This document shows, in pieces, positions 16,705-24,028 of a stretch of DNA of 64,000 bases. The DNA is from Gammaproteobacteria bacterium. Lineage in GTDB: Bacteria; Pseudomonadota; Gammaproteobacteria; Ga0077536. Made by a program: the position numbers and the translations under genes. Under the pieces are notes generated by a model. It was not told the origin of the DNA, did no database searches, and worked only from the letters and a program-made list of their open reading frames with translations. The first letter of the stretch is position 1. Each line of letters begins with the position of its first letter. The DNA lies in NCBI GenBank assembly GCA_016209015.1, contig JACQWY010000002.1, positions 259,038 to 323,037 on the forward strand, given 5' to 3'.

Positions 16705-16713
16705 TGCTATTCT
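16705..16713 (+). promoter_or_regulatory. extended -10 promoter element before the ABC permease genes
   Basis: TGCTATTCT at 16705-16713 is a close match to an extended -10 box (TGN plus TATTCT). It lies in the divergent gap about 50 bases upstream of the permease start. No clear -35 is seen, which is usual for extended -10 promoters. Confidence 0.4.
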
Positions 16714-16763
16714 CGGCCGCGTATGCGCGGCGAGCGGACATGAATACGGCGCGGAGCACGTAG

Positions 16764-17687
16764 ATGCGGCTCGCGATCGCACGCCTCCTGTCCGCGGCCG
16801 TGGTCGTGCTCGGCGTCTCGGCGGCCGTGTTCCTGCTCGTCCATCTCGTGCCCGGTGATCCGATCGACGCGCTGCTCGGCGAGGCCGCCGCGAACGCCGA
16901 TCGCGGCGCGCTGCGCCAGGCGCTCGGTCTCGATGCGCCGCTCGCCGTGCAATGGTGGCGCTTCGTGAGCGCTGCCGCGACGGGCGATCTCGGCACCTCG
17001 CTCGGCACCGGCCGGCTCGTCGCCGCGCTCCTCGCCGAGCGCCTGCCCTACACGGCCGCGCTCGCGCTCGCCGCGCTCGCCGTGGCGCTCGCGATCGCTT
17101 TCCCGCTCGGCACGCTCGCGGCGCTGCGCGCGGGCGGCGTGCTCGATGCGCTCGCCGGCACGGCGTCGATGCTCGGCGCCGCGCTGCCGAATTTCCTGCT
17201 CGGCCCGATCTTCATCATCGTCTTCGCGCTCTGGCTCGGCTGGTTCCCGATCGGCGGCGCCGAGGGTCCGCGTGCGATCGTGCTGCCGGCGCTCACGCTC
17301 GGCAGCGGACTCGCGGCGCTGCTCGCGCGCATGATCCGCGCCGCGCTGCTCGAGGTGCTCGCCGAGGAGCACGTGCGCGCCGCGCGGGCGCGCGGCCTCG
17401 GCCCGCTCGCGATCCTCCGGCATCACGTCTTCCCGCCCGCGGCACTGCCGATCCTGACCGTCGTCGGCGCGCAGCTCGGTGCGCTGCTCGGCGGCGCGGT
17501 GATCACCGAGACGGTGTTCGGCTGGCCCGGGCTCGGCCAGCTCGCGGTCGAAGCCATCCAGCGCCGCGACTATCCGCTCGTGCAGGGCACGGTGCTCGTC
17601 ATCAGCGTGAGCTACGTGGTGCTCAACACGCTCGTCGATCTGCTGTACGCGCGGCTCGATCCGCGCCTCGAGAACGATGCGGGCTAG
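16764..17687 (+). CDS. peptide ABC transporter permease, DppB/OppB-like
   Basis: A 307-residue inner-membrane permease of the Dpp/Opp class. The N-terminal helix ends in the class signature VHLVPGDPIDALLGE, and the ATPase-contact loop EEHVRAARARGLGPLAIL (EAA motif) is present, with VFGWPGLGQLAVEAIQRRDYP near the end as in DppB. GGAG at 16753-16756 precedes ATG 16764. The downstream permease overlaps by 11 bases. The matching substrate-binding gene is 5.8 kb upstream and no ATPase gene is in the window. Confidence 0.92.
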   Translation: MRLAIARLLSAAVVVLGVSAAVFLLVHLVPGDPIDALLGEAAANADRGALRQALGLDAPLAVQWWRFVSAAATGDLGTSLGTGRLVAALLAERLPYTAALALAALAVALAIAFPLGTLAALRAGGVLDALAGTASMLGAALPNFLLGPIFIIVFALWLGWFPIGGAEGPRAIVLPALTLGSGLAALLARMIRAALLEVLAEEHVRAARARGLGPLAILRHHVFPPAALPILTVVGAQLGALLGGAVITETVFGWPGLGQLAVEAIQRRDYPLVQGTVLVISVSYVVLNTLVDLLYARLDPRLENDAG

Positions 17688-18483
17688 GCCGCGCGCCGGC
17701 ACCGTGCTCTGCGCGGCGATCGCCGGCGGCTGGCTCGCCATCGCATTGCTCGGTCCGTGGCTGCCGCTCGCGCCGACCGCGGTCGATCTCTACGCGCTGT
17801 TCGCCGGCCCGACGCTCGCCGAGCCGCTCGGCCGCGACGATCTCGGCCGCTCGATCCTCGCCCGCCTCCTCGCCGGCGCGCACGATTCCGTGCTCGTCGC
17901 GCTGCTCGTCGTCGCCTTCTCCGCGCTCTTCGGCACGACGTTCGGCATGCTCATCGCGTGGCGCGGCGGGCTCGTGGATCTGATCGGCATGCGCGTGATG
18001 GACACTTTCCTCGCCTTCCCCGGCATCCTGCTCGCGATCGGCCTGTCCGGAATGCTCGGGCCCGGCCTCGGCAATGTCGTGATCGCGCTCTCGGCGATGA
18101 GCTGGGTCGGCTTCGCGCGGCTCGCGCGCGTGCAGACGCTCGCCATGAAAACGCGCGATCACGTGATGGTGGCGCGCGCGCTAGGCACCACGGATGCCGC
18201 GATCCTGCGCCGCCACGTGCTGCCGCTCATCGCCGCACCGCTGCTCGTCGAGGCGACGTTCGCGCTCGCGGGCGTCGTGCTCGCCGAGGCGGGCCTCTCC
18301 TATCTCGGCCTCGGCGCGCAGCCGCCGGCGCCGTCCTGGGGGATGATGATCCGCGATGCCTCGCAGTTCCTGCTCGTCGCGCCGCACATGGTCGTCGGAC
18401 CGGGCCTCGCGCTGCTCTCGTTCGTCGTCGCGGTGAACGCGCTCGGCGACGGCCTCCGGGACCGCTGGCAGGTGCAGCGTTGA
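17677..18483 (+). CDS. peptide ABC transporter permease, DppC/OppC-like
   Basis: The second transmembrane subunit, 268 residues, pairs with the preceding permease to form the channel. It shows the DppC features FAGPTLAEPLGRDDLGRSIL after the first helix, the EAA loop DHVMVARALGTTDAAIL, and LSYLGLGAQPPAPSWGMMI near the C-terminus. ATG 17677 lies inside the end of the first permease gene, indicating coupling. No ATPase follows; nagZ is next, which hints at, but does not prove, involvement with cell-wall peptide recovery. Confidence 0.92.
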   Translation: MRARPRAGTVLCAAIAGGWLAIALLGPWLPLAPTAVDLYALFAGPTLAEPLGRDDLGRSILARLLAGAHDSVLVALLVVAFSALFGTTFGMLIAWRGGLVDLIGMRVMDTFLAFPGILLAIGLSGMLGPGLGNVVIALSAMSWVGFARLARVQTLAMKTRDHVMVARALGTTDAAILRRHVLPLIAAPLLVEATFALAGVVLAEAGLSYLGLGAQPPAPSWGMMIRDASQFLLVAPHMVVGPGLALLSFVVAVNALGDGLRDRWQVQR

Positions 18484-18508
18484 AATCCGCGCCCGCGGCG
18501 CGTTGAGG

Positions 18509-18514
18509 CATAAT
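18509..18514 (+). promoter_or_regulatory. -10 box before nagZ
   Basis: CATAAT at 18509-18514 looks like a -10 element with transcription starting near 18521. The ATG at 18513 falls inside this box, so if the promoter is real the nagZ start must be the later ATG at 18546. Confidence 0.35.
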
Positions 18515-18545
18515 GCGCGCTCGTTCGACTCCCCTGGACTCGCCC

Positions 18546-19607
18546 ATGGTGCTCGGCCCGCTGATGATCGATCTGCACGGTCCCGTGCTCGCGCCCGAAG
18601 AACGGGAGATCCTGATGCACCCGCTCGTCGGGGGCGTGATCCTGTTCTCGCGGAACTACGAGTCGCGCGAACAGCTCGCGGCGCTGACCGCGGCGATCCA
18701 CGCGGTGCGCAGCCCCGGTCTCCTCATCGCCGTCGATCACGAGGGTGGCCGCGTGCAGCGTTTCCGCGCGGAATTCACCGAGCTGCCGGCGCTGCATCGT
18801 CTGGGCGAGGAATACGCGCGCGACCCCGACGCCGCCTGCGGCCTCGCGACCGAGCTCGCCTGGCTGATGGCCGTCGAGCTGCGCACGGTGGGCGTCGATT
18901 TCAGCTTCGCGCCGGTGCTCGATCTCTACAACGGCCACAGCCGCGTCATCAACGACCGCGCGTTCCACGCCGAGCCCGAAGCCGTCGCGCGGCTCGCCCA
19001 GGCCTATCTGCGCGGCATGCACGCCGCGGGCATGGCGGCGGTCGGCAAGCACTTCCCCGGTCACGGCACCGTGGTCGCGGATTCGCATCACGAGCTGCCG
19101 GTCGATCGCCGCAGCTTCTACGATCTCACGATGCGCGATCTGCTGCCGTTCCGCATGCTCGCCGCGGCCGGCATCGATGCCTTCATGCCCGCGCACATCC
19201 TCTTTCCGGAGATCGACGCCGTTCCCGTCGGCTATTCGAAGATCTGGCTCGAGCAGATCCTGCGCAGGAATCTCGAATTCCAGGGCGCGATCTTCAGCGA
19301 CGATCTCTCGATGTCGGGGGCGATGATCGCGCCGACGGCGCTCGAGCGCGCGCGGCTCGCGCTCGCCGCCGGCTGCGACATGTGCCTCGTCTGCAACGAT
19401 CGCCCGGCGGTCGAGGCCGTGCTCGGCGGACTGAAGCTCGGGCCCTCGCCGCTGACGCAGGTCCGCCTCATGCGCATGCACGGCCGCGCCGTGCCGGTCG
19501 CCGCGGGCGGTCTGGAGCACGACGCGCGCTGGCGCAATGCCGTCGCGCTCGCCGCACGCCTCGACGTCGAGCCCGCGCTCGATCTCGGCGACGACGCGCC
19601 GGCTTGA
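18546..19607 (+). CDS. nagZ: beta-N-acetylhexosaminidase
   Basis: A cytosolic family 3 glycoside hydrolase that removes GlcNAc from muropeptides in peptidoglycan recycling and feeds the AmpC induction route. The 353-residue single-domain form is typical. Seen: PLMIDLHGPVLAPEEREIL at the start, the substrate motif KHFPGHGTV with catalytic-loop DSHHELP, and the nucleophile region AIFSDDLSMSGAM. ATG 18546 is chosen over 18513 because the family starts here and the earlier ATG lies within a putative -10 box. The TTG start of the next gene overlaps the stop. Confidence 0.95.
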   Translation: MVLGPLMIDLHGPVLAPEEREILMHPLVGGVILFSRNYESREQLAALTAAIHAVRSPGLLIAVDHEGGRVQRFRAEFTELPALHRLGEEYARDPDAACGLATELAWLMAVELRTVGVDFSFAPVLDLYNGHSRVINDRAFHAEPEAVARLAQAYLRGMHAAGMAAVGKHFPGHGTVVADSHHELPVDRRSFYDLTMRDLLPFRMLAAAGIDAFMPAHILFPEIDAVPVGYSKIWLEQILRRNLEFQGAIFSDDLSMSGAMIAPTALERARLALAAGCDMCLVCNDRPAVEAVLGGLKLGPSPLTQVRLMRMHGRAVPVAAGGLEHDARWRNAVALAARLDVEPALDLGDDAPA

Positions 19608-20518
19608 GCGCACGCGCGTTGCGTCTGCTCGCCCGGCTCTGCGTCGGGCTATTCCTCGCGGGCCCGGCGCTCGCGCTCGACTGTCCGCCCGAACGTCCGC
19701 GCGCGAACGTGCCGGCGCGGATCGACCCGCGTCACGCCCACGGTCTGCTGTGGGAAATCACGAACGCGGCCGGCCGCAAGAGCTGGCTCTACGGCACGAT
19801 GCATCTCGCCGATCCGCGCGTGACGAAGCTCGCGAAGCCGGTGCGCGCGGCGCTTCGCGAGGCGAAGACGTTCACGATGGAAATGGTGCTCGACCTCGAC
19901 ACCGTGCTCGCGATCTCCGAGCGCATGCGCTACGCCGACGGCACGCTGCTCGCGGATCGGATCGGCGCCGAGCTCTTCGCGCGCACCGCCGAGCTGCTCG
20001 CGCCCTATGGCGTGCCGGCGGAGGCCGCGCGCAAGCTGAAACCCTGGGCCGCGTACACGACCTTGAGCCTGCCGCCCGGCGAGCACGCCACGCCGCTCGA
20101 CATGGTGCTGATGTCGATCGCCGAGAAGGGCGGCAAGCCCGTGCACGGCCTGGAGACGCTGGACGAGCAGACCGCGGTGTTCGAGACGCTCGGCATGCCG
20201 GATCAGGTCCAGCTCCTCACGGAAGTCGTCTGTCACCACGAAGCGCTGCACGCCGAAGCGGAGCGCATGATCGCGGCCTATGTCGCCCGTGACCTCGCCG
20301 CGCTCGTGACGCTCGCCGCAGACGCGGATTCGCCGGCGCAGCGCCGCCTGCTCGCGAACACGCTCGAGGCCCGCAACGCGCGCATGGTCGGGCGCCTGCG
20401 CCCCGATCTCGAGGCCGGCGCGGCGTTCGTCGCGGTCGGCGCACTGCACCTGCCGGGGCCCGACGGGCTGCTCGCGCGCCTGGAGAAGGCGGGCTACACC
20501 GTGCGCGTCCTGTATTGA
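19604..20518 (+). CDS. TraB/GumN family protein, secreted
   Basis: A 304-residue protein with signal peptide (ALRLLARLCVGLFLAGPALA-LD) and the TraB/GumN domain: HGLLWEITNAAGRKSWLYGT then MHLADPRV at the start, HGLETLDEQTAVFE in the middle, and AFVAVGALHLPGPDGLLARL at the end. Conserved His and Glu residues of this family (GTMH, GLE, GxxH) are present; relatives are proposed metal-dependent hydrolases, but no reaction is established for this group. The only in-frame starts are TTG codons; TTG 19604 overlaps the nagZ stop (TTGA), like the other overlaps in this genome. A later TTG at 19619 is possible. Confidence 0.82.
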   Translation: MSARALRLLARLCVGLFLAGPALALDCPPERPRANVPARIDPRHAHGLLWEITNAAGRKSWLYGTMHLADPRVTKLAKPVRAALREAKTFTMEMVLDLDTVLAISERMRYADGTLLADRIGAELFARTAELLAPYGVPAEAARKLKPWAAYTTLSLPPGEHATPLDMVLMSIAEKGGKPVHGLETLDEQTAVFETLGMPDQVQLLTEVVCHHEALHAEAERMIAAYVARDLAALVTLAADADSPAQRRLLANTLEARNARMVGRLRPDLEAGAAFVAVGALHLPGPDGLLARLEKAGYTVRVLY

Positions 20519-20588
20519 GATGGCTCTGAATTCCCGTTCCTCTCCGGACTGCAGGATCTGCTCGGTCCCTCGTGCCTCGGCTACCTCC

Positions 20589-20758
20589 CGACGCCCTCGC
20601 GCAGGCGAGGGCCCCGTCGGTGACCCACGGCGCGCGCAGTGAACCCCGGGCTCTGAAGAGTTCATTTACGCACCGCGCTGGAATTCTGCGCCGGCCCCCG
20701 CGGTTCGACCCCAACGCCGGAGCTGAACGACTGGGCCCTCGCCTGCGCGGGGGCGACG
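20589..20758. repeat. inverted pair of GC-rich palindromic repeats
   Basis: A 26-base unit at 20589-20614 (CGACGCCCTCGCGCAGGCGA then GGGCCC) recurs in reverse orientation at 20733-20758, about 118 bases apart, with nearly every base matching. Each unit is itself partly palindromic (CCTCGC...GCGAGG, CGCCTGCGCGGGGGCG). The form resembles dispersed extragenic repeats of proteobacteria; copies elsewhere in the genome would confirm this. Confidence 0.5.
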
Positions 20759-20868
20759 AGCCATAGAAGCGCGCCGCGGCGGGCCGGGCCGGCTTCACCG
20801 CAGTTCGGAGATGAATCCGAATTCTTTCAGAGCTTCCTCGATCGGTACTGGCCGGGCGGTGATGCCCC

Positions 20869-20874
20869 TATAAT
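20869..20874 (+). promoter_or_regulatory. consensus -10 box just upstream of dapF
   Basis: A perfect TATAAT at 20869-20874 ends 9 bases before the dapF ATG. Transcription would begin around 20881, so the mRNA leader would be about three bases. The -35 position (near 20846) is weak, and no ribosome-binding site is visible. Confidence 0.5.
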
Positions 20875-20883
20875 GCCGCCGTC

Positions 20884-21717
20884 ATGCAGCTCGAATTCAC
20901 GAAAATGCAGGGGCTCGGCAACGATTTCGTCCTCGTCGACGCGCGTTCGCGTCCGTTCACGCTCGGTACGGACGCGATCCGCCGACTCGCCGACCGCCGC
21001 CTCGGCGTCGGGTGCGATCAAGTGCTCGTGATCGAGACCCCGTCGGATGCGCGCGCGGCGGTGCGCTATCGCGTCTTCAACGCCGACGGCAGCGGTGCCG
21101 AGCACTGCGGCAACGGCGTGCGCTGCGTGGCGCGTTATCTGCTCGCACGAAACGAGCTCGCGGGCGGGGAATTCCAGGCCGAGATCAACGGCGGGCTCTA
21201 TCGCCTCATCGCGGGCGCGAACGGCATCGTGCGCGTCGACATGGGTGCGCCGCGTTTCGAGCCGGCCGCGATCCCGATTGCCGCGCAGACGCGCGCCGCG
21301 CGTTACGTCCTCGAAGTCGCCGGGGCCTGGCGCGAATTCGGCGCGGTCTCGATGGGCAATCCGCATGCCGTGTTCCTCACCGAGGACGTCGACGTCGCGC
21401 CGGTCGGGGCGGTCGGTGCGCCGCTGCAGAGCCACCCCTTCTTCCCGCAACGCGTGAACGTCGGCTTCATGCAGATCATCAGTCGCGATCGCATCCGGCT
21501 GCGCGTCTTCGAGCGCGGCGCGGGCGAGACGCCGGCCTGCGGCACCGGCGCCTGCGGGGCGGTGGCCGTCGGGCGGCGCTGGGATCTCCTGGACGAGCGC
21601 GTGACGGTGGAGCTCCGCGGCGGCGAGCTCGACATCGAATGGTCCGGGCGCGAGGGCGAGACCCTGTGGATGAGCGGCCCGGCGGTCAAAGTTTTCGAAG
21701 GCAGTATCGAACTATGA
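20884..21717 (+). CDS. dapF: diaminopimelate epimerase
   Basis: It interconverts LL- and meso-diaminopimelate for lysine and peptidoglycan synthesis, using two cysteines as acid and base. Both are visible: HCGNGVRCVARYL (first Cys, about residue 74) and PACGTGACGAVAVGRR (second, about residue 219). Length 277 residues is normal, and FTKMQGLGNDFVLVDARS opens the protein. The gene starts dapF-DUF484-xerC, a conserved gammaproteobacterial order, with four-base overlaps between all three. Confidence 0.96.
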   Translation: MQLEFTKMQGLGNDFVLVDARSRPFTLGTDAIRRLADRRLGVGCDQVLVIETPSDARAAVRYRVFNADGSGAEHCGNGVRCVARYLLARNELAGGEFQAEINGGLYRLIAGANGIVRVDMGAPRFEPAAIPIAAQTRAARYVLEVAGAWREFGAVSMGNPHAVFLTEDVDVAPVGAVGAPLQSHPFFPQRVNVGFMQIISRDRIRLRVFERGAGETPACGTGACGAVAVGRRWDLLDERVTVELRGGELDIEWSGREGETLWMSGPAVKVFEGSIEL

Positions 21718-22418
21718 GCACGACGGAACGGGACACCGGCAGGAAGCTGCCGACGGAGGAAGCGGTCGCGGCCTATCTCGAGGCACATCCCGGCTTCTTC
21801 AACGACAATCCCGCGGTGCTCGCCGCGCTGCAGATCCCGCAGTCGACCGGCCAGGTCGTCTCGCTCGCCGATCGCCAGGTCGGCGTGCTGCGCGAGGAGA
21901 ACGAGCGGCTGAAAGCGCGTATCGACGAGATGATCGGCTGCGCGAAGGACAACGAGACGCTGATCCACCGCATCCACCAGCTCGTGCTCGCGCTGATGGA
22001 GAGCGTGGGACCGCAGGCGATCTTCCAGACGCTCGAAGCGCGGCTCGCCCAGGACTTCAAGGCCGAGCGCATCGTGACGATCGTGTTCGGCGATCCGGCG
22101 TTCGTCGACAGCCACGACGTGCCGCAGTTCGTCGGCCGCGAGGCGTCGGCGCGTCATGCGTTCGCCGATGCGATCGCCGCGCGCGGCACGCTGTGCGGCC
22201 GGCTGAACGATGCCCAGGGCCAGGCGCTGCTCGGCGGCAACGCGTTCCGCGGCTCGGCCGTCGTCATCCCGCTCGTCGCGAAAGCCTGGGACGGCGTGCT
22301 CGCCGTGACCGCGCGCGATCCGGAGCGCTTCGGGCCGTCGCTCGGCACGGAGTTCCTCGCCTACCTCGGCGACGTCGTCACGCTCATCCTCGATCCCTGG
22401 GTCGCGAAGCCGCGGTGA
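21714..22418 (+). CDS. DUF484 family protein
   Basis: A 234-residue DUF484 protein with a GAF-like architecture. N-terminal helix pair: EEAVAAYLEAHPGFFNDNPA and LPQ-like IPQSTGQVVSLADRQVGVLR; a coiled-coil stretch (about 60-90) then the GAF-like domain to the C-terminus, including VVIPLVAKAWDGVLAVTARD. The family sits almost always between dapF and xerC, as here, but its molecular function is unknown. The ATG at 21714 overlaps the dapF stop, and its own stop overlaps the xerC GTG; the long in-frame extension upstream is a shadow of dapF. Confidence 0.88.
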   Translation: MSTTERDTGRKLPTEEAVAAYLEAHPGFFNDNPAVLAALQIPQSTGQVVSLADRQVGVLREENERLKARIDEMIGCAKDNETLIHRIHQLVLALMESVGPQAIFQTLEARLAQDFKAERIVTIVFGDPAFVDSHDVPQFVGREASARHAFADAIAARGTLCGRLNDAQGQALLGGNAFRGSAVVIPLVAKAWDGVLAVTARDPERFGPSLGTEFLAYLGDVVTLILDPWVAKPR

Positions 22419-23317
22419 ACGCGGGCGGCGTCGCGACCGAGGCGCACCTCGCCGAATTCCTGGCGAGCCTCGGCACGGCGTCCCCGCACACGCTCGCCGC
22501 CTATCGCCGCGACTGCGCGCGCTTCGTCGCCTGGGTCGCGGCGATACCCGACAGCGCTTTCGACACCCCTCTCCTGCGCACCTATGCCGCGGGCCTGCAC
22601 CGCGCCGGCAGCGGGAGCCGGTCGATCGCCCGCGCGCTGTCGGCGCTGCGCGCGTTCTTCGATTTCCTGATCGCCCGCGGCCGCGCCCTCGACAACCCGG
22701 CGCGCGACGTGAAGGCGCCGAAGGCCGGGCGCCGCCTGCCGCACGTGCTCGACGTCGATCAGACCGCGAGCCTGCTCGGCCGGGCGCCGGAATCCGAGCT
22801 CGAGGTGCGCGATCTCGCGATGTGGGAGCTGACCTATTCCTGCGGTCTGCGCGTCTCCGAGCTGACGGGCCTCGACCTCGGCGCGCTCGATTTCGCGTCC
22901 GGCGAAGTGCGCGTCCTCGGCAAGGGCCGCAAGGAGCGCATCGTGCCGGTCGGGCGCATGGCGCTCGAGGCCGTCCGCGCCTGGTTGAAGGTGCGCGGCG
23001 GGATAGCCCGTCCGGAGGAGACAGCGGTCTTCGTGAACCGCCGCGGCGAGCGCCTCGGCGTGCGCATGGTGCAGAGCCGGCTCAAGACCTGGGGCGTGAA
23101 GCAGGGCATCGCGCAAAGCGTCCATCCCCACATGCTGCGCCATTCCTTCGCGAGCCATCTGCTGGAGTCCTCGGGCGATCTGCGCGCCGTGCAGGAGCTG
23201 CTCGGCCACAGCAATATCAGCACCACCCAGGTCTACACCCACCTCGATTTCCAGCACCTCGCGAAGGTCTACGACGCGGCGCATCCGCGCGCGCGGCGGA
23301 ATCGCAGGTCCGATTAG
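22415..23317 (+). CDS. xerC: tyrosine recombinase XerC
   Basis: With XerD it resolves chromosome dimers at dif during division. The 300-residue protein has an N-terminal SAM-like core-binding domain (HLAEFLASLGTASPHTLAAY) and a catalytic domain with all six residues: Arg in YSCGLRVSELTGLDL, Lys in VLGKGRKERIVPVG, HxxR in HPHMLRHSFASHLL, His in LLGHSNISTTQ and Tyr in VYTHLDF. GTG 22415 overlaps the DUF484 stop. Unusually, the final codons and the TAG stop lie in a palindromic repeat (23308-23335), so the C-terminal RSD residues are repeat-encoded. Confidence 0.95.
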   Translation: MNAGGVATEAHLAEFLASLGTASPHTLAAYRRDCARFVAWVAAIPDSAFDTPLLRTYAAGLHRAGSGSRSIARALSALRAFFDFLIARGRALDNPARDVKAPKAGRRLPHVLDVDQTASLLGRAPESELEVRDLAMWELTYSCGLRVSELTGLDLGALDFASGEVRVLGKGRKERIVPVGRMALEAVRAWLKVRGGIARPEETAVFVNRRGERLGVRMVQSRLKTWGVKQGIAQSVHPHMLRHSFASHLLESSGDLRAVQELLGHSNISTTQVYTHLDFQHLAKVYDAAHPRARRNRRSD

Positions 23318-23400
23318 CCGCAGTCGTAATCGGACGTTCGCTCCGTCTGGCGTGAGCGGCCGATGTGGCAAACGTCCGATTACGCTGGCGCTAATCAATG
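23308..23400. repeat. two facing palindromic repeat units at the end of xerC
   Basis: Unit 1: GTCCGATTA (23308-23316) and TAATCGGAC (23327-23335) around a 10-base loop. Unit 2: GTCCGATTA (23374-23382), nine bases, then TAATC and GGAC split by three extra bases (to about 23400). The units face each other: GTAATCGGACGTT (23326-23338) is perfectly complementary to AACGTCCGATTAC (23371-23383), 32 bases apart. The arrangement resembles paired extragenic palindromes (BIME-like). Unit 1 contains the xerC stop codon. It could also act as a transcript-end hairpin. Confidence 0.65.
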
Positions 23401-23448
23401 GACCTACGACCGTACGACGCGGCGCGGCCGTCCCCGGAGCCGCTGGTG

Positions 23449-23454
23449 TACAAT
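23449..23454 (+). promoter_or_regulatory. candidate -10 box upstream of hslV
   Basis: TACAAT at 23449-23454 sits 28 bases before the hslV ATG. No good -35 and no convincing sigma32 heat-shock pattern were recognised, although hslVU is heat-shock controlled in E. coli. Confidence 0.3.
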
Positions 23455-23482
23455 TCCAGTCCCCCAGCAATTCCCGAGTCTT

Positions 23483-24028
23483 ATGCAGCAATTCCACGCC
23501 ACGACCATCCTGTCGGTCCGCCGGCCGGGACAGGTCGCGATCGGCGGTGACGGCCAGGTTTCGATGGGCGACACCATCCTCAAGGGCAATGCGCGCAAAG
23601 TGCGCCGCCTGTTCCAGGACCGGGTGATCGCCGGGTTTGCGGGGGGCACGGCGGATGCCTTCACGCTCTTCGAGCGCTTCGAGGGCAAGCTCGAGAAGCA
23701 CCAGGGCAATCTGCTGCGTGCCGCGGTCGAGCTCGCCAAGGACTGGCGCACGGACCGCATGTTGCGCCGGCTCGAAGCCCTGCTCGCGGTCGCCGACAAG
23801 GACTACTCGCTCATCATTTCCGGCAACGGCGACGTCATCGAGCCCGAGGACGCCGTGATGGCGATCGGCTCCGGCGGATCGTTCGCGCGCGCCGCGGCCC
23901 GCGCCCTCGTCGAGAACACCGAGCTCGACGCCGCGACGATCGTGCGCAAAGGGCTCGCGATCGCCGCCGACATCTGCGTCTACACGAACTCGAACGTCGT
24001 CGTCGAGGAGCTCGGGGGGCGGCCATGA
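23483..24028 (+). CDS. hslV: ATP-dependent protease peptidase subunit HslV
   Basis: The proteasome-like peptidase that pairs with HslU to degrade misfolded proteins in the cytosol. The product is 181 residues and opens [14 protein letters not shown]: the catalytic threonine is residue 7, so a six-residue propeptide must be removed, whereas E. coli HslV (MTTIVSVRR) loses only Met. Other family marks are [31 protein letters not shown] and [19 protein letters not shown] 23483 is preferred over upstream starts, which fall in the repeat region. hslU overlaps its stop. Confidence 0.95.
   Translation: MQQFHATTILSVRRPGQVAIGGDGQVSMGDTILKGNARKVRRLFQDRVIAGFAGGTADAFTLFERFEGKLEKHQGNLLRAAVELAKDWRTDRMLRRLEALLAVADKDYSLIISGNGDVIEPEDAVMAIGSGGSFARAAARALVENTELDAATIVRKGLAIAADICVYTNSNVVVEELGGRP

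Larger units (their letters stand above)
20519..20883. other. 365-base intergenic region before dapF
   Basis: No gene is seen here. The region holds a pair of inverted repeats (annotated separately), palindromic GC-rich segments and, at its end, the dapF promoter. Short open frames in it lack ribosome-binding sites and codon bias. Confidence 0.5.

Noticed and set aside
18513..18545. Earlier ATG for nagZ
   Set aside because: It lies in a probable -10 box and adds eleven residues that the family lacks.
22361..23701. 446-codon minus-strand frame opposite xerC and hslV
   Set aside because: Antisense shadow; no family motif or ribosome-binding site, and xerC/hslV are complete on the plus strand.
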